A stretch of DNA of 64,000 bases from Iodidimonas nitroreducens (GCA_000710935.1 BAYV01000012.1:1-64000); one strand, 5' to 3'; counted from the stretch's first letter, positions 6,412 through 16,744 are shown. Notes: generated from the letters alone by a model not told the origin. Translations and numbers: made by a program.

Positions 6412-8199
6412 TCATCTCCTTAATCTCCTCACTTCCATACGTCCTCTTCTGATCTCCAGCGCTGGTGGCATCGATGCGTTGCCGGAGCTTGCCGCTGATA
6501 CGCGCACCTGCACGCTCAACACATTATTGCCGCCTGTGCCTCCATAGCGGGCTTGAAAAGGGGTCGCGATACTGATGGTGCCGCTCGCGATGCTATCCCA
6601 TTCCATCAGCACACCGCTGTTTGCGATCGGCACGCCATCGCGCAAAAGCCGTGCCGCGATCAGCCAGGCGCTGCCACCGGCATTATTGGCCCAAGGGGTA
6701 AGGGTCGTGCTGATCTCGACCACATCTCCTGAATCGCTCTGCACACTGGCGGAAAGCCCCGGAACGCTCGTCCACGTCCCGAACCCACCGGAAACGAGGC
6801 TAATGGCTGAAGTGCTGTCTCGTTCTGCGGTGATTGTCACAGCGCCGGATCGAATGCTGTTTGTAACGACAAGCTCGCCGCAAACCTCCAGTTTGCCATT
6901 CTCCACCTGCATAATGGGTTTGGCACTTGTGCCGTCGAAAAAGCGAATTGTAGTGGCTTCAAAGTCGAGATTAGCCGTCCCGTTGGTTCCGGTTAGGTCG
7001 ATGCGTCCGATAACTCTGCCGTCTTGGTTTATACGGAGTCCGATACCCGTTTCGACCTTCGTAACGCGACCATCGATCACCGTAATAGCCGTTTGTTGCA
7101 TAATCTGTGACGACCCCTGCGCAACGACCGTTCCGCTTAGAGTGGTGAGTTGAGCAGCGGTGCTTAATTGGGCGTCAGATAAAATATCTAAATCGTCACC
7201 CTGTGCGCTCACCTGAGACTGAAGGCTTAGTTGGGCATTACCAAGCCCAGAAACACTGTTTTGGAGATTGTTAATCTGGGCTGATGTTATGATATCAGCC
7301 TCCGATAGCGCTGTAATTTGACCCCCTTGGGACGTGACCTGAGATTGAAGATTAATCTGCCCTGTCGAGAGCCCAGAAACGTTATTCTGGAGATCGTTGA
7401 TTTGGGAATTTATGCCGATGTTCGCGTTAGACAGGGCTGTAATTTGGCCATTCTGGATCGATACGGCATTAGACAACTGTACGATGCCATCCGCAACGAG
7501 AGCAATATCATCGAAGATAAGTTCGACGTTCGTCGTTCCCAGAATGTCTACATCTTCATTGCGAATAGCAACATCTGACCGAAAGCTATCGAGCCTTAAA
7601 GCACCTTCAATACCCTCCTCCGCGATAATGACAACCTGAGCCGTGGCAGCGCCCGCAGGGGCTGTGGCCAGCAAGCGCACAGGCTCATAGCGCTCAGCCG
7701 GGAAAAAGGCATCCGCAAGCGCCCCGCCCAGGCTATATCCATAAACGAGACCCATCGGGGCCAGTGCCTGCACCTGCACAAAATCAGGCTGAGCTATACG
7801 ATAAGGAGCGGTAACACCCGCACCGGCTAGATCATGTATTTGCGCAAGTGCGGGTTCGCTGATGACCACAGGATAAGCAAGGGCATCAGGGGCAAGCGCG
7901 TTGACGATGGTCTGGCCTAAAAACGGCCGCGCCAACTGCCACCCCGCAGTCATCCTGTTGGCGGCCAGATCATGGCGACCTGCCAGTGATCCTGTGCCGA
8001 TCTGCGTGGCTAAAACAAGGGGATGGCCATTAAGAACATGGACCTGCCCGGATGCGGGGCGCGAGAGCCGTGGTGCAAAGACAATCCCCTCAGGAGAAAG
8101 GGCGACCTTCCCACCAGCCAATCCGAATAGAAAAAATTGGGCTTGCGTCAGCACAATAGGATCACTCGTCAAACAAGAGTGTGAGTTTACCCGATCCAC
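6412..8199 (-). CDS. tail fibre / tail-tip protein with coiled-coil repeats
   Basis: The protein has up to 595 residues. Residues 1-200 are a beta-rich head. Residues about 225-375 contain repeated heptad-like blocks of the type NGQITALSNANIGINSQIND, each ending in a variant of LQSQVTSQG, which predict a trimeric coiled coil. Then comes a segment like the gpJ C-terminal region (TIRFFDGTSAKPIMQVENGKL, about residue 415), and a beta-sandwich C-terminus. It should link the tail tip to receptor binding. The frame overlaps the upstream adhesin gene by 38 bp; a TTG at 8172 is a possible later start. The repeat blocks may allow length variation. Confidence 0.75.
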   Translation of the reverse strand: MDRVNSHSCLTSDPIVLTQAQFFLFGLAGGKVALSPEGIVFAPRLSRPASGQVHVLNGHPLVLATQIGTGSLAGRHDLAANRMTAGWQLARPFLGQTIVNALAPDALAYPVVISEPALAQIHDLAGAGVTAPYRIAQPDFVQVQALAPMGLVYGYSLGGALADAFFPAERYEPVRLLATAPAGAATAQVVIIAEEGIEGALRLDSFRSDVAIRNEDVDILGTTNVELIFDDIALVADGIVQLSNAVSIQNGQITALSNANIGINSQINDLQNNVSGLSTGQINLQSQVTSQGGQITALSEADIITSAQINNLQNSVSGLGNAQLSLQSQVSAQGDDLDILSDAQLSTAAQLTTLSGTVVAQGSSQIMQQTAITVIDGRVTKVETGIGLRINQDGRVIGRIDLTGTNGTANLDFEATTIRFFDGTSAKPIMQVENGKLEVCGELVVTNSIRSGAVTITAERDSTSAISLVSGGFGTWTSVPGLSASVQSDSGDVVEISTTLTPWANNAGGSAWLIAARLLRDGVPIANSGVLMEWDSIASGTISIATPFQARYGGTGGNNVLSVQVRVSAASSGNASMPPALEIRRGRMEVRRLRR

Positions 8200-10618
8200 C
8201 CTTGCCGGACCCTAAGAACCCTGCGCCAGAGCCACTGCCACGAACGGCGTCTGCACTGATGCCGGATGTGCTCCCGTCTGTGCCACCGTCTTGTCCTCGC
8301 CCTTTTGTGCCATTGGCTGTGATGGCACCACCCCCGCCCGCACAGCCGTTTTTGCCGATGCCGCCATGTCCTGCTTGAAGACTGTTGGGACCACGAGCAT
8401 CACCCCCTGCATGTTGCGTGCCCGGACCCCCAGCACGACTGAAGCCGGTAGGACTGCTCACGCCGTCGCCACCCTTTGAACCGGCACCCGCACCGCCACC
8501 AGCGGCAATCCCGGATGATAAGATCACATCCGAGAGATCGAGCGAGGTCGCGCCTAAAAGAAGGTCTGGAAGAGGGTCGTCGCGGACGAGCACAGCCCCA
8601 CCAACAAGCGTGTTCGGCGTATTGAGGCGATAGGTTCTGATGCTGTTCGTGGTGCTGATTAACACATGGAGAAATGTGCCATCTTCCGATAGGGCGAGAC
8701 CTGTTGACTCGAATGCACTTGTAAATGTTGGATCAAGATCAATTCTTTGGCCGGTGCTGCCATTCACAACCAGTGTTCCACCAACAGGACCATTGACTTC
8801 ACGAATGCGCGAGAAAGCTGTTGCGCTCCAATCCGCAATGAAGAAGCGTTCATCGCTGACTTGAATGCCCGCTGATATAAGGCTGGAAAATCCCGACAGA
8901 GTTGATGTCGCTGAAAAGCTGACGCGACGCGCGTCATTCGGCCCGTTGAGCAAAATGATTTTGTGAATTGTAAGTGTGGTTGTCCCCGCGATCAGAAAAG
9001 CGCTTGTTTCGTCATCACCGATGATGATTTCTCGCAGATTTAAAACCGTCCCCGTAAAATCTTCAAAATCAGAAACCGTCACTTTATTGACCATATCGGG
9101 TCTAAAAGGGACTGTTAGATCAAGAATAATCAGACGATCGCTTGTATCATCATAAAGCCAGATATGGCGGCCATCTTTTGTGTATTTTGCCGCGACGAGG
9201 TTAGTAAAGGGGGTGCCCAGAGTCGCTTCTTCGGCACTGGTAATCGGCCCGGTTTCGGTAAGGAAATCAAGCGCAGGGATACGGAAAACCTTGAGGTCTG
9301 TGACTAGAGAGTCCGCGCCTACACCTCCTGCAACATTCCCGGCCGACCCGAAGTAAAAATCCCCAGAGAGATCAGGCGAACCAAGAAAACCCGGCCACTG
9401 GTTAGAAATATTTGCGTCCAGCGTGAAGGTGTTCACGAAGGTTCGTGTTGTCTCATCCCAAGGCGTTGAAAGGGCGTAGACTTCAGCGATCCATGTGTTC
9501 GCGGTCGCATCACTTTGCCATCCGATGATGTGTGTGCCGTCGCGGGTGAATTGTGGGTGGACGACAGTATTTCCACCCACGACGGACGAAGTGATCACCG
9601 TGTTAACATCTCGACGCAGAGTCATGCCTATGATGTTCCACGCCGTCGGCAAATCCCATAGTGCCCAAAGGGTACTGCTTTGCATCAGATAAAGGATCAG
9701 GCCGTCGTCTGAGATCATGACTTTTGACGGTTGAAGCGAAACGCTATCAAAAATCGTCACGCCGCCTAAATTGCTCCACGCACCCGCGATGTCCCATGGC
9801 GCGGATAGATCAAACTGACGAACGGTATTATTGTTTGAACTCGCCCCATCGTAAACAACCCAAAGGCGCGTTCCATCAGGTGAGAGATCGAAACCAGTGA
9901 CTGGGTTTGTGTTAGCGGTGAATTTCGCGCTCACATCCGCAACTTGATCGAGGGCGCCAAGCTCCGATAAGTCACTAACTCCCGCGAGCGGGAAGCGCAG
10001 CAGATGTGCGCGGCTCACACCCGCGCCGTTTGGTCGCATACCCATCACAAACAAATAAGGTCCCGCAGCGCGAACATGGATGATGCTTGTCAAAACGCCG
10101 CCCAATATTCCCGAATAAGCAACTTCGGTTGCCGTTGAAAAATCCTGCGGACTTTCAAGGCGCAATGCGCGCATCACCGTCAAATGATCAGGATCGGCTG
10201 TATCAAGTATGAGAGCGTGTTGAGCGGGTTGAGGATCATCCGCAGAGCCACCCCCATTGCCACCCTCTCCGCCGTCAGGAGAGCCGGGACCTGCTCCCCG
10301 CCCGCCACCTTTGAGAGTGAGGGAGAGCGCCCCGGACATCACAAGATCGCCACCTTTCTCCCCCGGTCCCTCTACCGTCACGCCCGCGCCCGGTTCTGGA
10401 ATTGTGATCGTCAGATCGGGTTGACTGCCATCGACGATCAGCACACCCTCAAAATATTCCCCTGCGCCACCGCCACCGGCAGGAGCCAGCTTCCCGCCAG
10501 CACAGCCCCCGCTACCCCCAGGCGCATAGCCGGTGACATGAATAGCCTTGCCATCTTCCCATGAAGTGGGTCTGGGGATTGCGGTGCTTTCCGAAAAAGT
10601 GAGTGTTTTTAAAGCCAT
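8162..10618 (-). CDS. putative receptor-binding adhesin: split glycine-rich domain with a propeller-like insert
   Basis: The 818-residue protein begins with a beta strand region, then a glycine-rich stretch at about residues 33-130 (GGSGGCAGGK, GGGGAGEYF, GGGRGAGPGS). A central region (about 135-725) has repeated strand motifs of propeller type (GFDLSPDGTRLWVVYDG, ALSEDGTFLHVLIS, PQFTRDGTHIIGW). The C-terminus (about 735-818) returns to glycine-rich sequence (GGGAGAGSKGGDG, GHGGIGKNG, GSGKGGSGKL). The two glycine-rich ends could pack together as polyglycine-II helices, as in T-even gp38 adhesins, with the propeller presented outward. AAAGGG precedes the ATG. This is the most likely host-recognition protein. 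Confidence 0.72.
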   Translation of the reverse strand: MALKTLTFSESTAIPRPTSWEDGKAIHVTGYAPGGSGGCAGGKLAPAGGGGAGEYFEGVLIVDGSQPDLTITIPEPGAGVTVEGPGEKGGDLVMSGALSLTLKGGGRGAGPGSPDGGEGGNGGGSADDPQPAQHALILDTADPDHLTVMRALRLESPQDFSTATEVAYSGILGGVLTSIIHVRAAGPYLFVMGMRPNGAGVSRAHLLRFPLAGVSDLSELGALDQVADVSAKFTANTNPVTGFDLSPDGTRLWVVYDGASSNNNTVRQFDLSAPWDIAGAWSNLGGVTIFDSVSLQPSKVMISDDGLILYLMQSSTLWALWDLPTAWNIIGMTLRRDVNTVITSSVVGGNTVVHPQFTRDGTHIIGWQSDATANTWIAEVYALSTPWDETTRTFVNTFTLDANISNQWPGFLGSPDLSGDFYFGSAGNVAGGVGADSLVTDLKVFRIPALDFLTETGPITSAEEATLGTPFTNLVAAKYTKDGRHIWLYDDTSDRLIILDLTVPFRPDMVNKVTVSDFEDFTGTVLNLREIIIGDDETSAFLIAGTTTLTIHKIILLNGPNDARRVSFSATSTLSGFSSLISAGIQVSDERFFIADWSATAFSRIREVNGPVGGTLVVNGSTGQRIDLDPTFTSAFESTGLALSEDGTFLHVLISTTNSIRTYRLNTPNTLVGGAVLVRDDPLPDLLLGATSLDLSDVILSSGIAAGGGAGAGSKGGDGVSSPTGFSRAGGPGTQHAGGDARGPNSLQAGHGGIGKNGCAGGGGAITANGTKGRGQDGGTDGSTSGISADAVRGSGSGAGFLGSGKGGSGKLTLLFDE

Positions 10619-10629
10619 GTTAAATCCCT

Positions 10630-11013
10630 TTACGCGCTAACGGACGGCAAGGCCTCAATGGTCAAGGCTGATAATGTCCATACATTGCCCGCAGTCACGG
10701 TCTGTGCTGCCGATAGGGCATTTGATGCCACCAGCTTTGTATCATCAATCAGCGCCCAGAATGCAGCGGTCCCATCTGCTGTCACGGCTCCATCCATGAT
10801 GGGACCGATGGTGATCAAACGATCCTCGTTCGAAGTTTCGTCTGTTCCATCTGCAGGGGCGCTCACTGACGGGCCGATTTTTTCTCCGAGGCTTCCTGCA
10901 ATCGTCTCATCTCGATCCGCTGGCGCGATCTCTAAGATGTGCAGTTCTAGTCCCGTCAAGCCAGCAACGCTGGCAAGGCCGTTATCCCGGATATCGGGGT
11001 GCAGAAAAGACAT
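10630..11013 (-). CDS. small phage tail-associated protein
   Basis: The product has 127 residues, is acidic and beta-rich, with no membrane segment. I chose the ATG at 11013 because AGAGG lies seven bases upstream; the longer frame begins at a TTG. It is located between a large tail-hub-like gene and the adhesin gene, 11 bp before the latter. I do not recognise the family; a fibre-connector or chaperone role is only a guess from position. Confidence 0.6.
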   Translation of the reverse strand: MSFLHPDIRDNGLASVAGLTGLELHILEIAPADRDETIAGSLGEKIGPSVSAPADGTDETSNEDRLITIGPIMDGAVTADGTAAFWALIDDTKLVASNALSAAQTVTAGNVWTLSALTIEALPSVSA

Positions 11014-11015
11014 GA

Positions 11016-12737
11016 TCAAACCTCTTGTGTGATGGTATCGATGATTTGGCCCAAAGCATCGCGATAGCGGATGCCGATCCGGGCGGTGCCGCCTAGAAGA
11101 TTGGTTTTATTTGCCCAGCACTCCAAAATGGTCCGATTGCCCGGCTGCACGGGGCTGATGCGGCTATTATGCGTTTCCCCCGGATCGGTGATGGTGATAT
11201 GCGCCGCCGCCGATAAGCTGTTTGCAACATCCCCTGTGGTGACTGTCGCCCCATCCCACCCCCGCTGGCCCAGCCGAAAATCAGGATTATCAATGGCCAG
11301 GCTAATAAAGGCGGTGGATGCCTGCGCCTCCACATCTTCGGCAGGGGTCGAGCCAACGGGCGTGCCGGGCGGTGCCCCGATGGTACCTGTGGATGCAGGT
11401 GCAGCTTCAAACACTGCCCAGAAAGCGACATCGGGCGGGGCGTTTCCCGCCGTCGGCGTGGGACTGATATACAGATAACGGGCACCATCGCCAGCGCGGA
11501 TGATATTGCCTTCACGGTAAGTCTCACCCATGTTGAAATCGCCGCGATCAACAAGCGGCGTGGCAAAGGCCACCTCATCAAAGCTATGAACGCGCCAGTT
11601 TCGCTCGGCCCCCATCTGCAGCCGCCAAAAAGGCGGACCCACATCCAGCTCTTCAATGTCCAAAACCGCAGGACGGGCACGACCGTCCGACCGTAAAATC
11701 AGGTCGGGTGATAAATCTCCAATAATGCGCGGAGCGATAAACTTCCCGCGCCAATCCACGCCCGCAGCGGCATTGCAGCTCTGAGCAATCTCCTGCAAAA
11801 GCTGTCGTGCCGGGATTTTGTCACGTTGATAAAGCGACACAGCAATTGATGCCTGCGGATCGAGCGCCGCCAAGCCTGCATCCAGCGCCGCAAGGGAGGG
11901 TAGATCAACGCGGTCTGACGCACCGGCAAGCCCGGCCAGCGCGGCCATAACCTCGCCTGGTGTCCGCAGATCAACACGCGGCACCACGTCCAAAGTCAAA
12001 ACACCAGAGGGCGGCGCGCCGAAGCCGATGAAGCCCTGTGCAGGGACCACGGCGTAGAATCCCGGAGGAATATCACCGCTATCCAGTGCCTGAGCCAAAC
12101 TGTCGTAACTGCCAAACGTCGCCGCCGGCGCAGGAAAGGCTACCGCCCGCTCGAATGCCGCCGCCACGCCACCGGTCATGCCATACGCATCATACTGAAA
12201 AATAGACCGGGCAATATCTACAGCCACCGGCTCCACGCCGCGCGGTGCGCCAATGGACAAGGGCTTTGCTATTCCCCTCAGATCTGCGCCCCCCTCCGCA
12301 CCGCCAGTGCCCGCATAATCATCAGGCAGGATCGGTCTGTCCATCCAAGCATCATCCACCGTCAACCGTAAAATCAGGCGGCCATCGCGTAAGGTCGCGC
12401 TATCGACAAGCCCCACAAACCATGGATCCAGTCCTGTCGGGTCATCGCCGGGTTCGCCCGCCCAAATGCGGCAAGCCCGCCGACCCCATGCCAACGGCGG
12501 CAGATCCCCCAAGGCCGAAAGTGATAGTTCCATCTCCCCCGCGCCTGAGCTGATCTGGCCCGAAAAAGCGCCATCAAATAGATCCAGCGTCAGACCGGGG
12601 CGCCTGGTCACTGCAGGCCGCCAGACCACCCCCCCGGCGCTGGTTATCCTGCGATCATTATGGCTGGTGATCCGCAATGTCCGCGCAAGGCCGGTCAGCC
12701 GGTCGATAGGTAAAACTTCAGCCCAGATCACCGTCAT
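11016..12737 (-). CDS. phage tail tip / hub-like protein
   Basis: A 573-residue protein whose ATG overlaps the tape-measure stop by 4 bp, the usual place for distal tail or hub proteins. Residues 1-180 contain strand motifs common in tail-tip proteins (PGLTLDLFDGAFSGQ, LILRLTVDDAWMDRPI). The C-terminal 130 residues (NPDFRLGQRGWDGATVT ... ECWANKTN) resemble a carbohydrate-binding jelly-roll domain. There is no peptidase motif. It should form part of the tail tip that carries the fibres encoded just downstream. Confidence 0.65.
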   Translation of the reverse strand: MTVIWAEVLPIDRLTGLARTLRITSHNDRRITSAGGVVWRPAVTRRPGLTLDLFDGAFSGQISSGAGEMELSLSALGDLPPLAWGRRACRIWAGEPGDDPTGLDPWFVGLVDSATLRDGRLILRLTVDDAWMDRPILPDDYAGTGGAEGGADLRGIAKPLSIGAPRGVEPVAVDIARSIFQYDAYGMTGGVAAAFERAVAFPAPAATFGSYDSLAQALDSGDIPPGFYAVVPAQGFIGFGAPPSGVLTLDVVPRVDLRTPGEVMAALAGLAGASDRVDLPSLAALDAGLAALDPQASIAVSLYQRDKIPARQLLQEIAQSCNAAAGVDWRGKFIAPRIIGDLSPDLILRSDGRARPAVLDIEELDVGPPFWRLQMGAERNWRVHSFDEVAFATPLVDRGDFNMGETYREGNIIRAGDGARYLYISPTPTAGNAPPDVAFWAVFEAAPASTGTIGAPPGTPVGSTPAEDVEAQASTAFISLAIDNPDFRLGQRGWDGATVTTGDVANSLSAAAHITITDPGETHNSRISPVQPGNRTILECWANKTNLLGGTARIGIRYRDALGQIIDTITQEV

Positions 12738-15700
12738 CGTGCAAACGCCCGGTCCGGAAAGGCGACACCGATGGTGTTTGCCAAAGCACCGCCGCCAAGC
12801 GTCCGATTAATGGAGGCTAAAGTATCATTGGCCCGCTCAAGCAAATCCCGCATAGCCGAAGTTTCGCGTGCCGTGGCACTGGTAGCGTCTTCAACCAACC
12901 CCATATCTGGGAACGGATTAGCGACATCCTCGACCCCGGACCCTCCCCGCTCGCTGTTTTGAATGGCCATCTCCGTCAATTCCCGCACGTCATCAAAGAG
13001 GGCGAAAAACCCCGCCGTTGAGCCTGACAATTGCCGCTCGATATCAAGAAGCTGCGAGGCCACGCGGGTAAATTCAGCCTGATCAACTTGTTGGCCTGAG
13101 GCAATCTGGGCTTCAAACGCCTCGAATTGCGGGGCAATCAAGGCCCGCTGATCCCGCAAGGAAAGCGGTGAACTTTCACCGATTTGAAGTGTTTCGAGAA
13201 AATCCCGTAGAACCCGGCTTTGAGCGTCGGCCTGATCTTTCAAGATTCGCTCACGTTCCAAAACAAACAACTCTTCAAGCGCCGCCAATTCCGACGTGCT
13301 TGCACCCACCGCCAGAAACGTGTTTTGCAGATCCGTAAATTCTCGGTTCAGATCATCCAGCGCCGCTCCCAAAGGATCGGTCAGCGCCTTCAGACGGCGC
13401 GGCACACTTTCCAGCTTTGCCGCATCCTCAATCACTTGCTCAATCGTCGTCGCTGTGGCCGAGCGCAAAATCCGGCCTGCTGTCGCGCCCACGCCATCAA
13501 CAATGCCGCGGCTGAGTGCTGTGGACAGCTGTGCGGCCAAAGCCTCTTCCTGCGTGCCAAATTGGAAAACACCATCCCCCTTGGTTCGCCCCTGCCCTGC
13601 CGGATCGAACGTGAATTTCTTGCCCCGCGTGCCAATCGTTCCAAGATTAATCCCGGATGCAATCTGGCCGCCAATCCCGGAAACAATTTGCTCAATGGTG
13701 GATATTGTCTGATTGGCAAAGGTGATGGCCTGATTCTCGCGCCCACTGCCGCGCCCGAAACTATCAATCCCAAAGCGCCCAAATTGTTCAGAGTTGACTG
13801 TCGCCACGCCAAACGGTGTTGATTTCAGCAAGCCGCCAAGCACACTGCCCAGCAGCCCACCAAAAATCTCTGCACCCGGGATCGGCACGAAAGAGCCAAT
13901 GCCCCCCCCAATGGCCCCACCGGTCTGGCTACCTTCAATGCCAAGCCCCTTTAAAACGGACGCCGCCGCAAAACCCGTGGCCGCACCACCACCAACCTGC
14001 CCCAATGTTTCCGAAATACCCTTGGTGGCATCGCCAAAATCAAGGCCCAGGCTTCCGAAGACATCAGTGGCAAGGGTTCCAAATTCCTTAAACGATCCTT
14101 TAAAGGTATCGCTGAAAGACCGGCCCAACGTGCCGAGAAAATCGTCATCGGTCAGGGCCTTCGACACCCCCTTTGCAGCTCCATCCGGATCGAACACATT
14201 TGGAAGAGCACCGGGAACCGTCCCGGCCAGAAGATTTGGTACCCCCCGCGCAAAAACGCCCGCAGGCACAGGCGATGCTGAAGCCTGCGCACCCGCTGGT
14301 GCTCGCCCACCCAGCAAACCTGATAGCACGCCGCCCAGCGGACCGCTTCTCCGCGCAGCGGACTGCCCTGCAACCGCATCCCCAAGAACGGCGGCGGCCG
14401 CCAGATCAGATAAAGCCGACAATCCTGCCGCTTTGAATGCCTGCCAAAAGCTTGTGCCCTGATCCGAAAACAGATTGAAGAAATTGCGCGACAGGTCGCG
14501 AAAATCCTGTTCGCGTTGCCGCGCCAATTCCTTAGAGGCTGTCTGAGCCGCCCGCGCGGCTTGTTCCTGGGCGCGTTGTGCGGCGACCTGTTCTTTATTT
14601 CGAGCAGTCAAAAGCTGCTGCTGGCGAACCACCTCACGGGTTTGCGCCTCCAGAAAAAACAGCGCTTCGCCATCAATATCCTTACCGCGCGCGCGTAGAT
14701 CGTTCAGCGCCTTAATAACCTCGGCTTCATCATCCCGACCCGCGAGTTTGAGCTTGATAATAGTGAGTTGAGATTCAAGATCATCGCTAATGCGCCGCTC
14801 CAGCTGAGCCGATTTCAAGGCTGCATCGGCTTCCTCTTTACGGGCTTGGGCGATGGCTGACCGCACATCCGCCGACGTCCGCTCCACCTCCAGTTTGCGC
14901 GCATCCAACGCCGCCGCTTTTTCAGCTTCAAAACGATCAGCCTCATCAAATTGAAGTTGCTCGCCCCGCAATTGCTGGATTCTTTGAATCTTCTGCTTTT
15001 CGAGCTCGATTTCTCGATTGTTCCTCAAGATAATCCGCTGATTAAAATCCGGCACTCTCGCATTACCATCGTCACCAACCGGCCCACGAAGAGAGGCATT
15101 CTCCCGCTCAAGCTCAAAAATCTTTTTGGCAGCATCCTGCGCCTGCCCCAAAAGGCTGGCCGAACGTTCCGCTTCGTCGTTGAGTCGGCCCAAAAACAGG
15201 CCAGCCGCACGCTGAAGGCCCCCGCCTGAAAACACCAATACTGCTTGTTCCAGCAAGGAAAGATCAGCCACGGCTTCTTGCGGAATTTTATTCCCCAAGA
15301 TCGTTAAAAGCCGATCCCATTCATCTGCAAGCGCATTGACAGCGCCGGTCAGCCCCTGCTGTTGAGCGCCTGCAGATCCCCCCACCGCGCGCCTGAGATC
15401 ATCCATCAAAACGCGGGTGGCTTCAGCCGTTTCCCCTGCATTTGCCAGTTCAGTCACCGTGCGAATGGTGGCTGTGCCCAGAAATTCCATGCCGTCACGT
15501 AGATCGGTCACGGTACCGGACGCAATATCCTGAAGCGCCCGCCCAACGCGCCTGGCATTGGTTTGAAGATCGCCTCCAAATGAGGCGCTCAAATCTGCCG
15601 ATAATGTAATGACCTCTCGAAACGTATCGCTCGCGACACCTCGGAAACTGGATAGAACCGATATGGCGCCCAAAGCCTGCTCGCGGGTCTGCAGGGAATT

Positions 15701-16030
15701 TTGCTCGATGCTGGTGGCCAGCCCATCCATCTCTTTTCGTGTCAGGCCCGTGGTATTTCCCGTTGATCGCAATGTCGCATCCAACGCTCGGAAAGCGACG
15801 GCCTCATCTTCCGCGGCGCGGCTGGCACCGCGCAGGGATAGGGCCAGCCCCCCTAAGGCCGCTCCAGACACCAAAGCTGTGCTGGAAAAACCCCCCAGCA
15901 GTCCGCCGACCACTGGAATTTGGTTTGAGAGACTTTGCAGCCCCCCCCTCATCTGCCCGATCGCATCATCAAACGCTTTCAGATCAGCGCTGGCAGCGAT
16001 ACGGATATCAACATCATTGCGCTGCATCAT
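12734..16030 (-). CDS. tail tape measure protein
   Basis: At 1,098 residues this is the longest phage gene. It starts with a helical region (DVDIRIAASADLKAFDDAIGQM), a hydrophobic glycine/alanine patch (residues about 40-70), TMP-type helices (LDATLRSTGNTTGLTRKEMDGLA, LQTNARRVGRALQDI), long coiled coils at about 300-520 and glycine-rich hydrophobic segments at about 540-720. It should set tail length and enter the host envelope during DNA injection. By the usual 1.5 angstrom per residue rule the tail would be about 160 nm. AAGGGAGGCG precedes the ATG. Confidence 0.88.
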   Translation of the reverse strand: MMQRNDVDIRIAASADLKAFDDAIGQMRGGLQSLSNQIPVVGGLLGGFSSTALVSGAALGGLALSLRGASRAAEDEAVAFRALDATLRSTGNTTGLTRKEMDGLATSIEQNSLQTREQALGAISVLSSFRGVASDTFREVITLSADLSASFGGDLQTNARRVGRALQDIASGTVTDLRDGMEFLGTATIRTVTELANAGETAEATRVLMDDLRRAVGGSAGAQQQGLTGAVNALADEWDRLLTILGNKIPQEAVADLSLLEQAVLVFSGGGLQRAAGLFLGRLNDEAERSASLLGQAQDAAKKIFELERENASLRGPVGDDGNARVPDFNQRIILRNNREIELEKQKIQRIQQLRGEQLQFDEADRFEAEKAAALDARKLEVERTSADVRSAIAQARKEEADAALKSAQLERRISDDLESQLTIIKLKLAGRDDEAEVIKALNDLRARGKDIDGEALFFLEAQTREVVRQQQLLTARNKEQVAAQRAQEQAARAAQTASKELARQREQDFRDLSRNFFNLFSDQGTSFWQAFKAAGLSALSDLAAAAVLGDAVAGQSAARRSGPLGGVLSGLLGGRAPAGAQASASPVPAGVFARGVPNLLAGTVPGALPNVFDPDGAAKGVSKALTDDDFLGTLGRSFSDTFKGSFKEFGTLATDVFGSLGLDFGDATKGISETLGQVGGGAATGFAAASVLKGLGIEGSQTGGAIGGGIGSFVPIPGAEIFGGLLGSVLGGLLKSTPFGVATVNSEQFGRFGIDSFGRGSGRENQAITFANQTISTIEQIVSGIGGQIASGINLGTIGTRGKKFTFDPAGQGRTKGDGVFQFGTQEEALAAQLSTALSRGIVDGVGATAGRILRSATATTIEQVIEDAAKLESVPRRLKALTDPLGAALDDLNREFTDLQNTFLAVGASTSELAALEELFVLERERILKDQADAQSRVLRDFLETLQIGESSPLSLRDQRALIAPQFEAFEAQIASGQQVDQAEFTRVASQLLDIERQLSGSTAGFFALFDDVRELTEMAIQNSERGGSGVEDVANPFPDMGLVEDATSATARETSAMRDLLERANDTLASINRTLGGGALANTIGVAFPDRAFAR

Positions 16031-16658
16031 CGCCTCCCTTCAACGTCCTGTATCTGTCGCTATAGGCCTGTAAGAAACGGCGGTTCACCTTCGACAGTGC
16101 CGCCGGTATCGAAAATCCGGCCCGAATTCTTGTTTTTCTAACCAAAACGAAAACTGGATCCGACGCCACGGGGCGACCGTTGATCGTGCGCCGCAGGCCG
16201 GGAAGGGTTGGCCGCACAAGCAAAGCCAAACCACTCTTTAACGGCACGAAAACCAACCGCGCACCGATACGCTTTTCAAACTCTTCCGGTGTCGGACGCT
16301 TTCGCCCGGATCGGCCCGCAGCGGGCAGTGGAATAGCCAACCAGCCACCGCGTGCAGATCGGATGGTGGCTCCAAATGCAAAAGCGCGCATGGCGGATCG
16401 TGTACGCTCACCGCCCCTTGGAAAAACCAGCGCTGCCGGATTGCTTGAAAGCCCGCGCTCGGGGAACAGCTTACGGCTCCACGCCCGCCACAATTTACCC
16501 CGCACGGCTCGCTTGGTCGCCTGCTCCAGATCCTGTTCCAACCGCCGACTGGCGCTATCGAGTCCAAAGCGCACGGACCGAAGCACACGCCTACGCTCTT
16601 GGCGCAATCGGCTATCAATGCGCGCTTGATCGGCGCGCACTGTCAGGGCTGCACGCAT
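16014..16658 (-). CDS. DUF6441-type minor tail protein
   Basis: The 214-residue basic protein has an Arg-rich helical N-terminus (RIDSRLRQERRRVLRSVRFGLDSA), a WSRKLFPERGLSSNPAALVFPRG segment and a C-terminal strand region. It directly precedes the tape-measure gene, overlapping its start by 17 bp. From memory this matches DUF6441, a family annotated in alphaproteobacterial siphophages at this position. The ATG at 16658 has GGGGA eight bases upstream; a GTG at 16685 is an alternative. Its function (probably tail completion) is not established. Confidence 0.65.
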   Translation of the reverse strand: MRAALTVRADQARIDSRLRQERRRVLRSVRFGLDSASRRLEQDLEQATKRAVRGKLWRAWSRKLFPERGLSSNPAALVFPRGGERTRSAMRAFAFGATIRSARGGWLAIPLPAAGRSGRKRPTPEEFEKRIGARLVFVPLKSGLALLVRPTLPGLRRTINGRPVASDPVFVLVRKTRIRAGFSIPAALSKVNRRFLQAYSDRYRTLKGGDDAAQ

Positions 16659-16744
16659 AGGCAAATCCCCGGAGGGTTTCCCCACCGCTGGTCCCGATGA
16701 TAATCAAATATGTGATTTAGCAGGCAGACCGGCCCGCAACCGGA

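Noticed and set aside
7150-7480. CRISPR-like repeats
   Set aside because: The repeats lie inside the tail-fibre frame and encode heptad blocks; spacing and sequence vary as expected for a coiled coil. No CRISPR array is present in the window.
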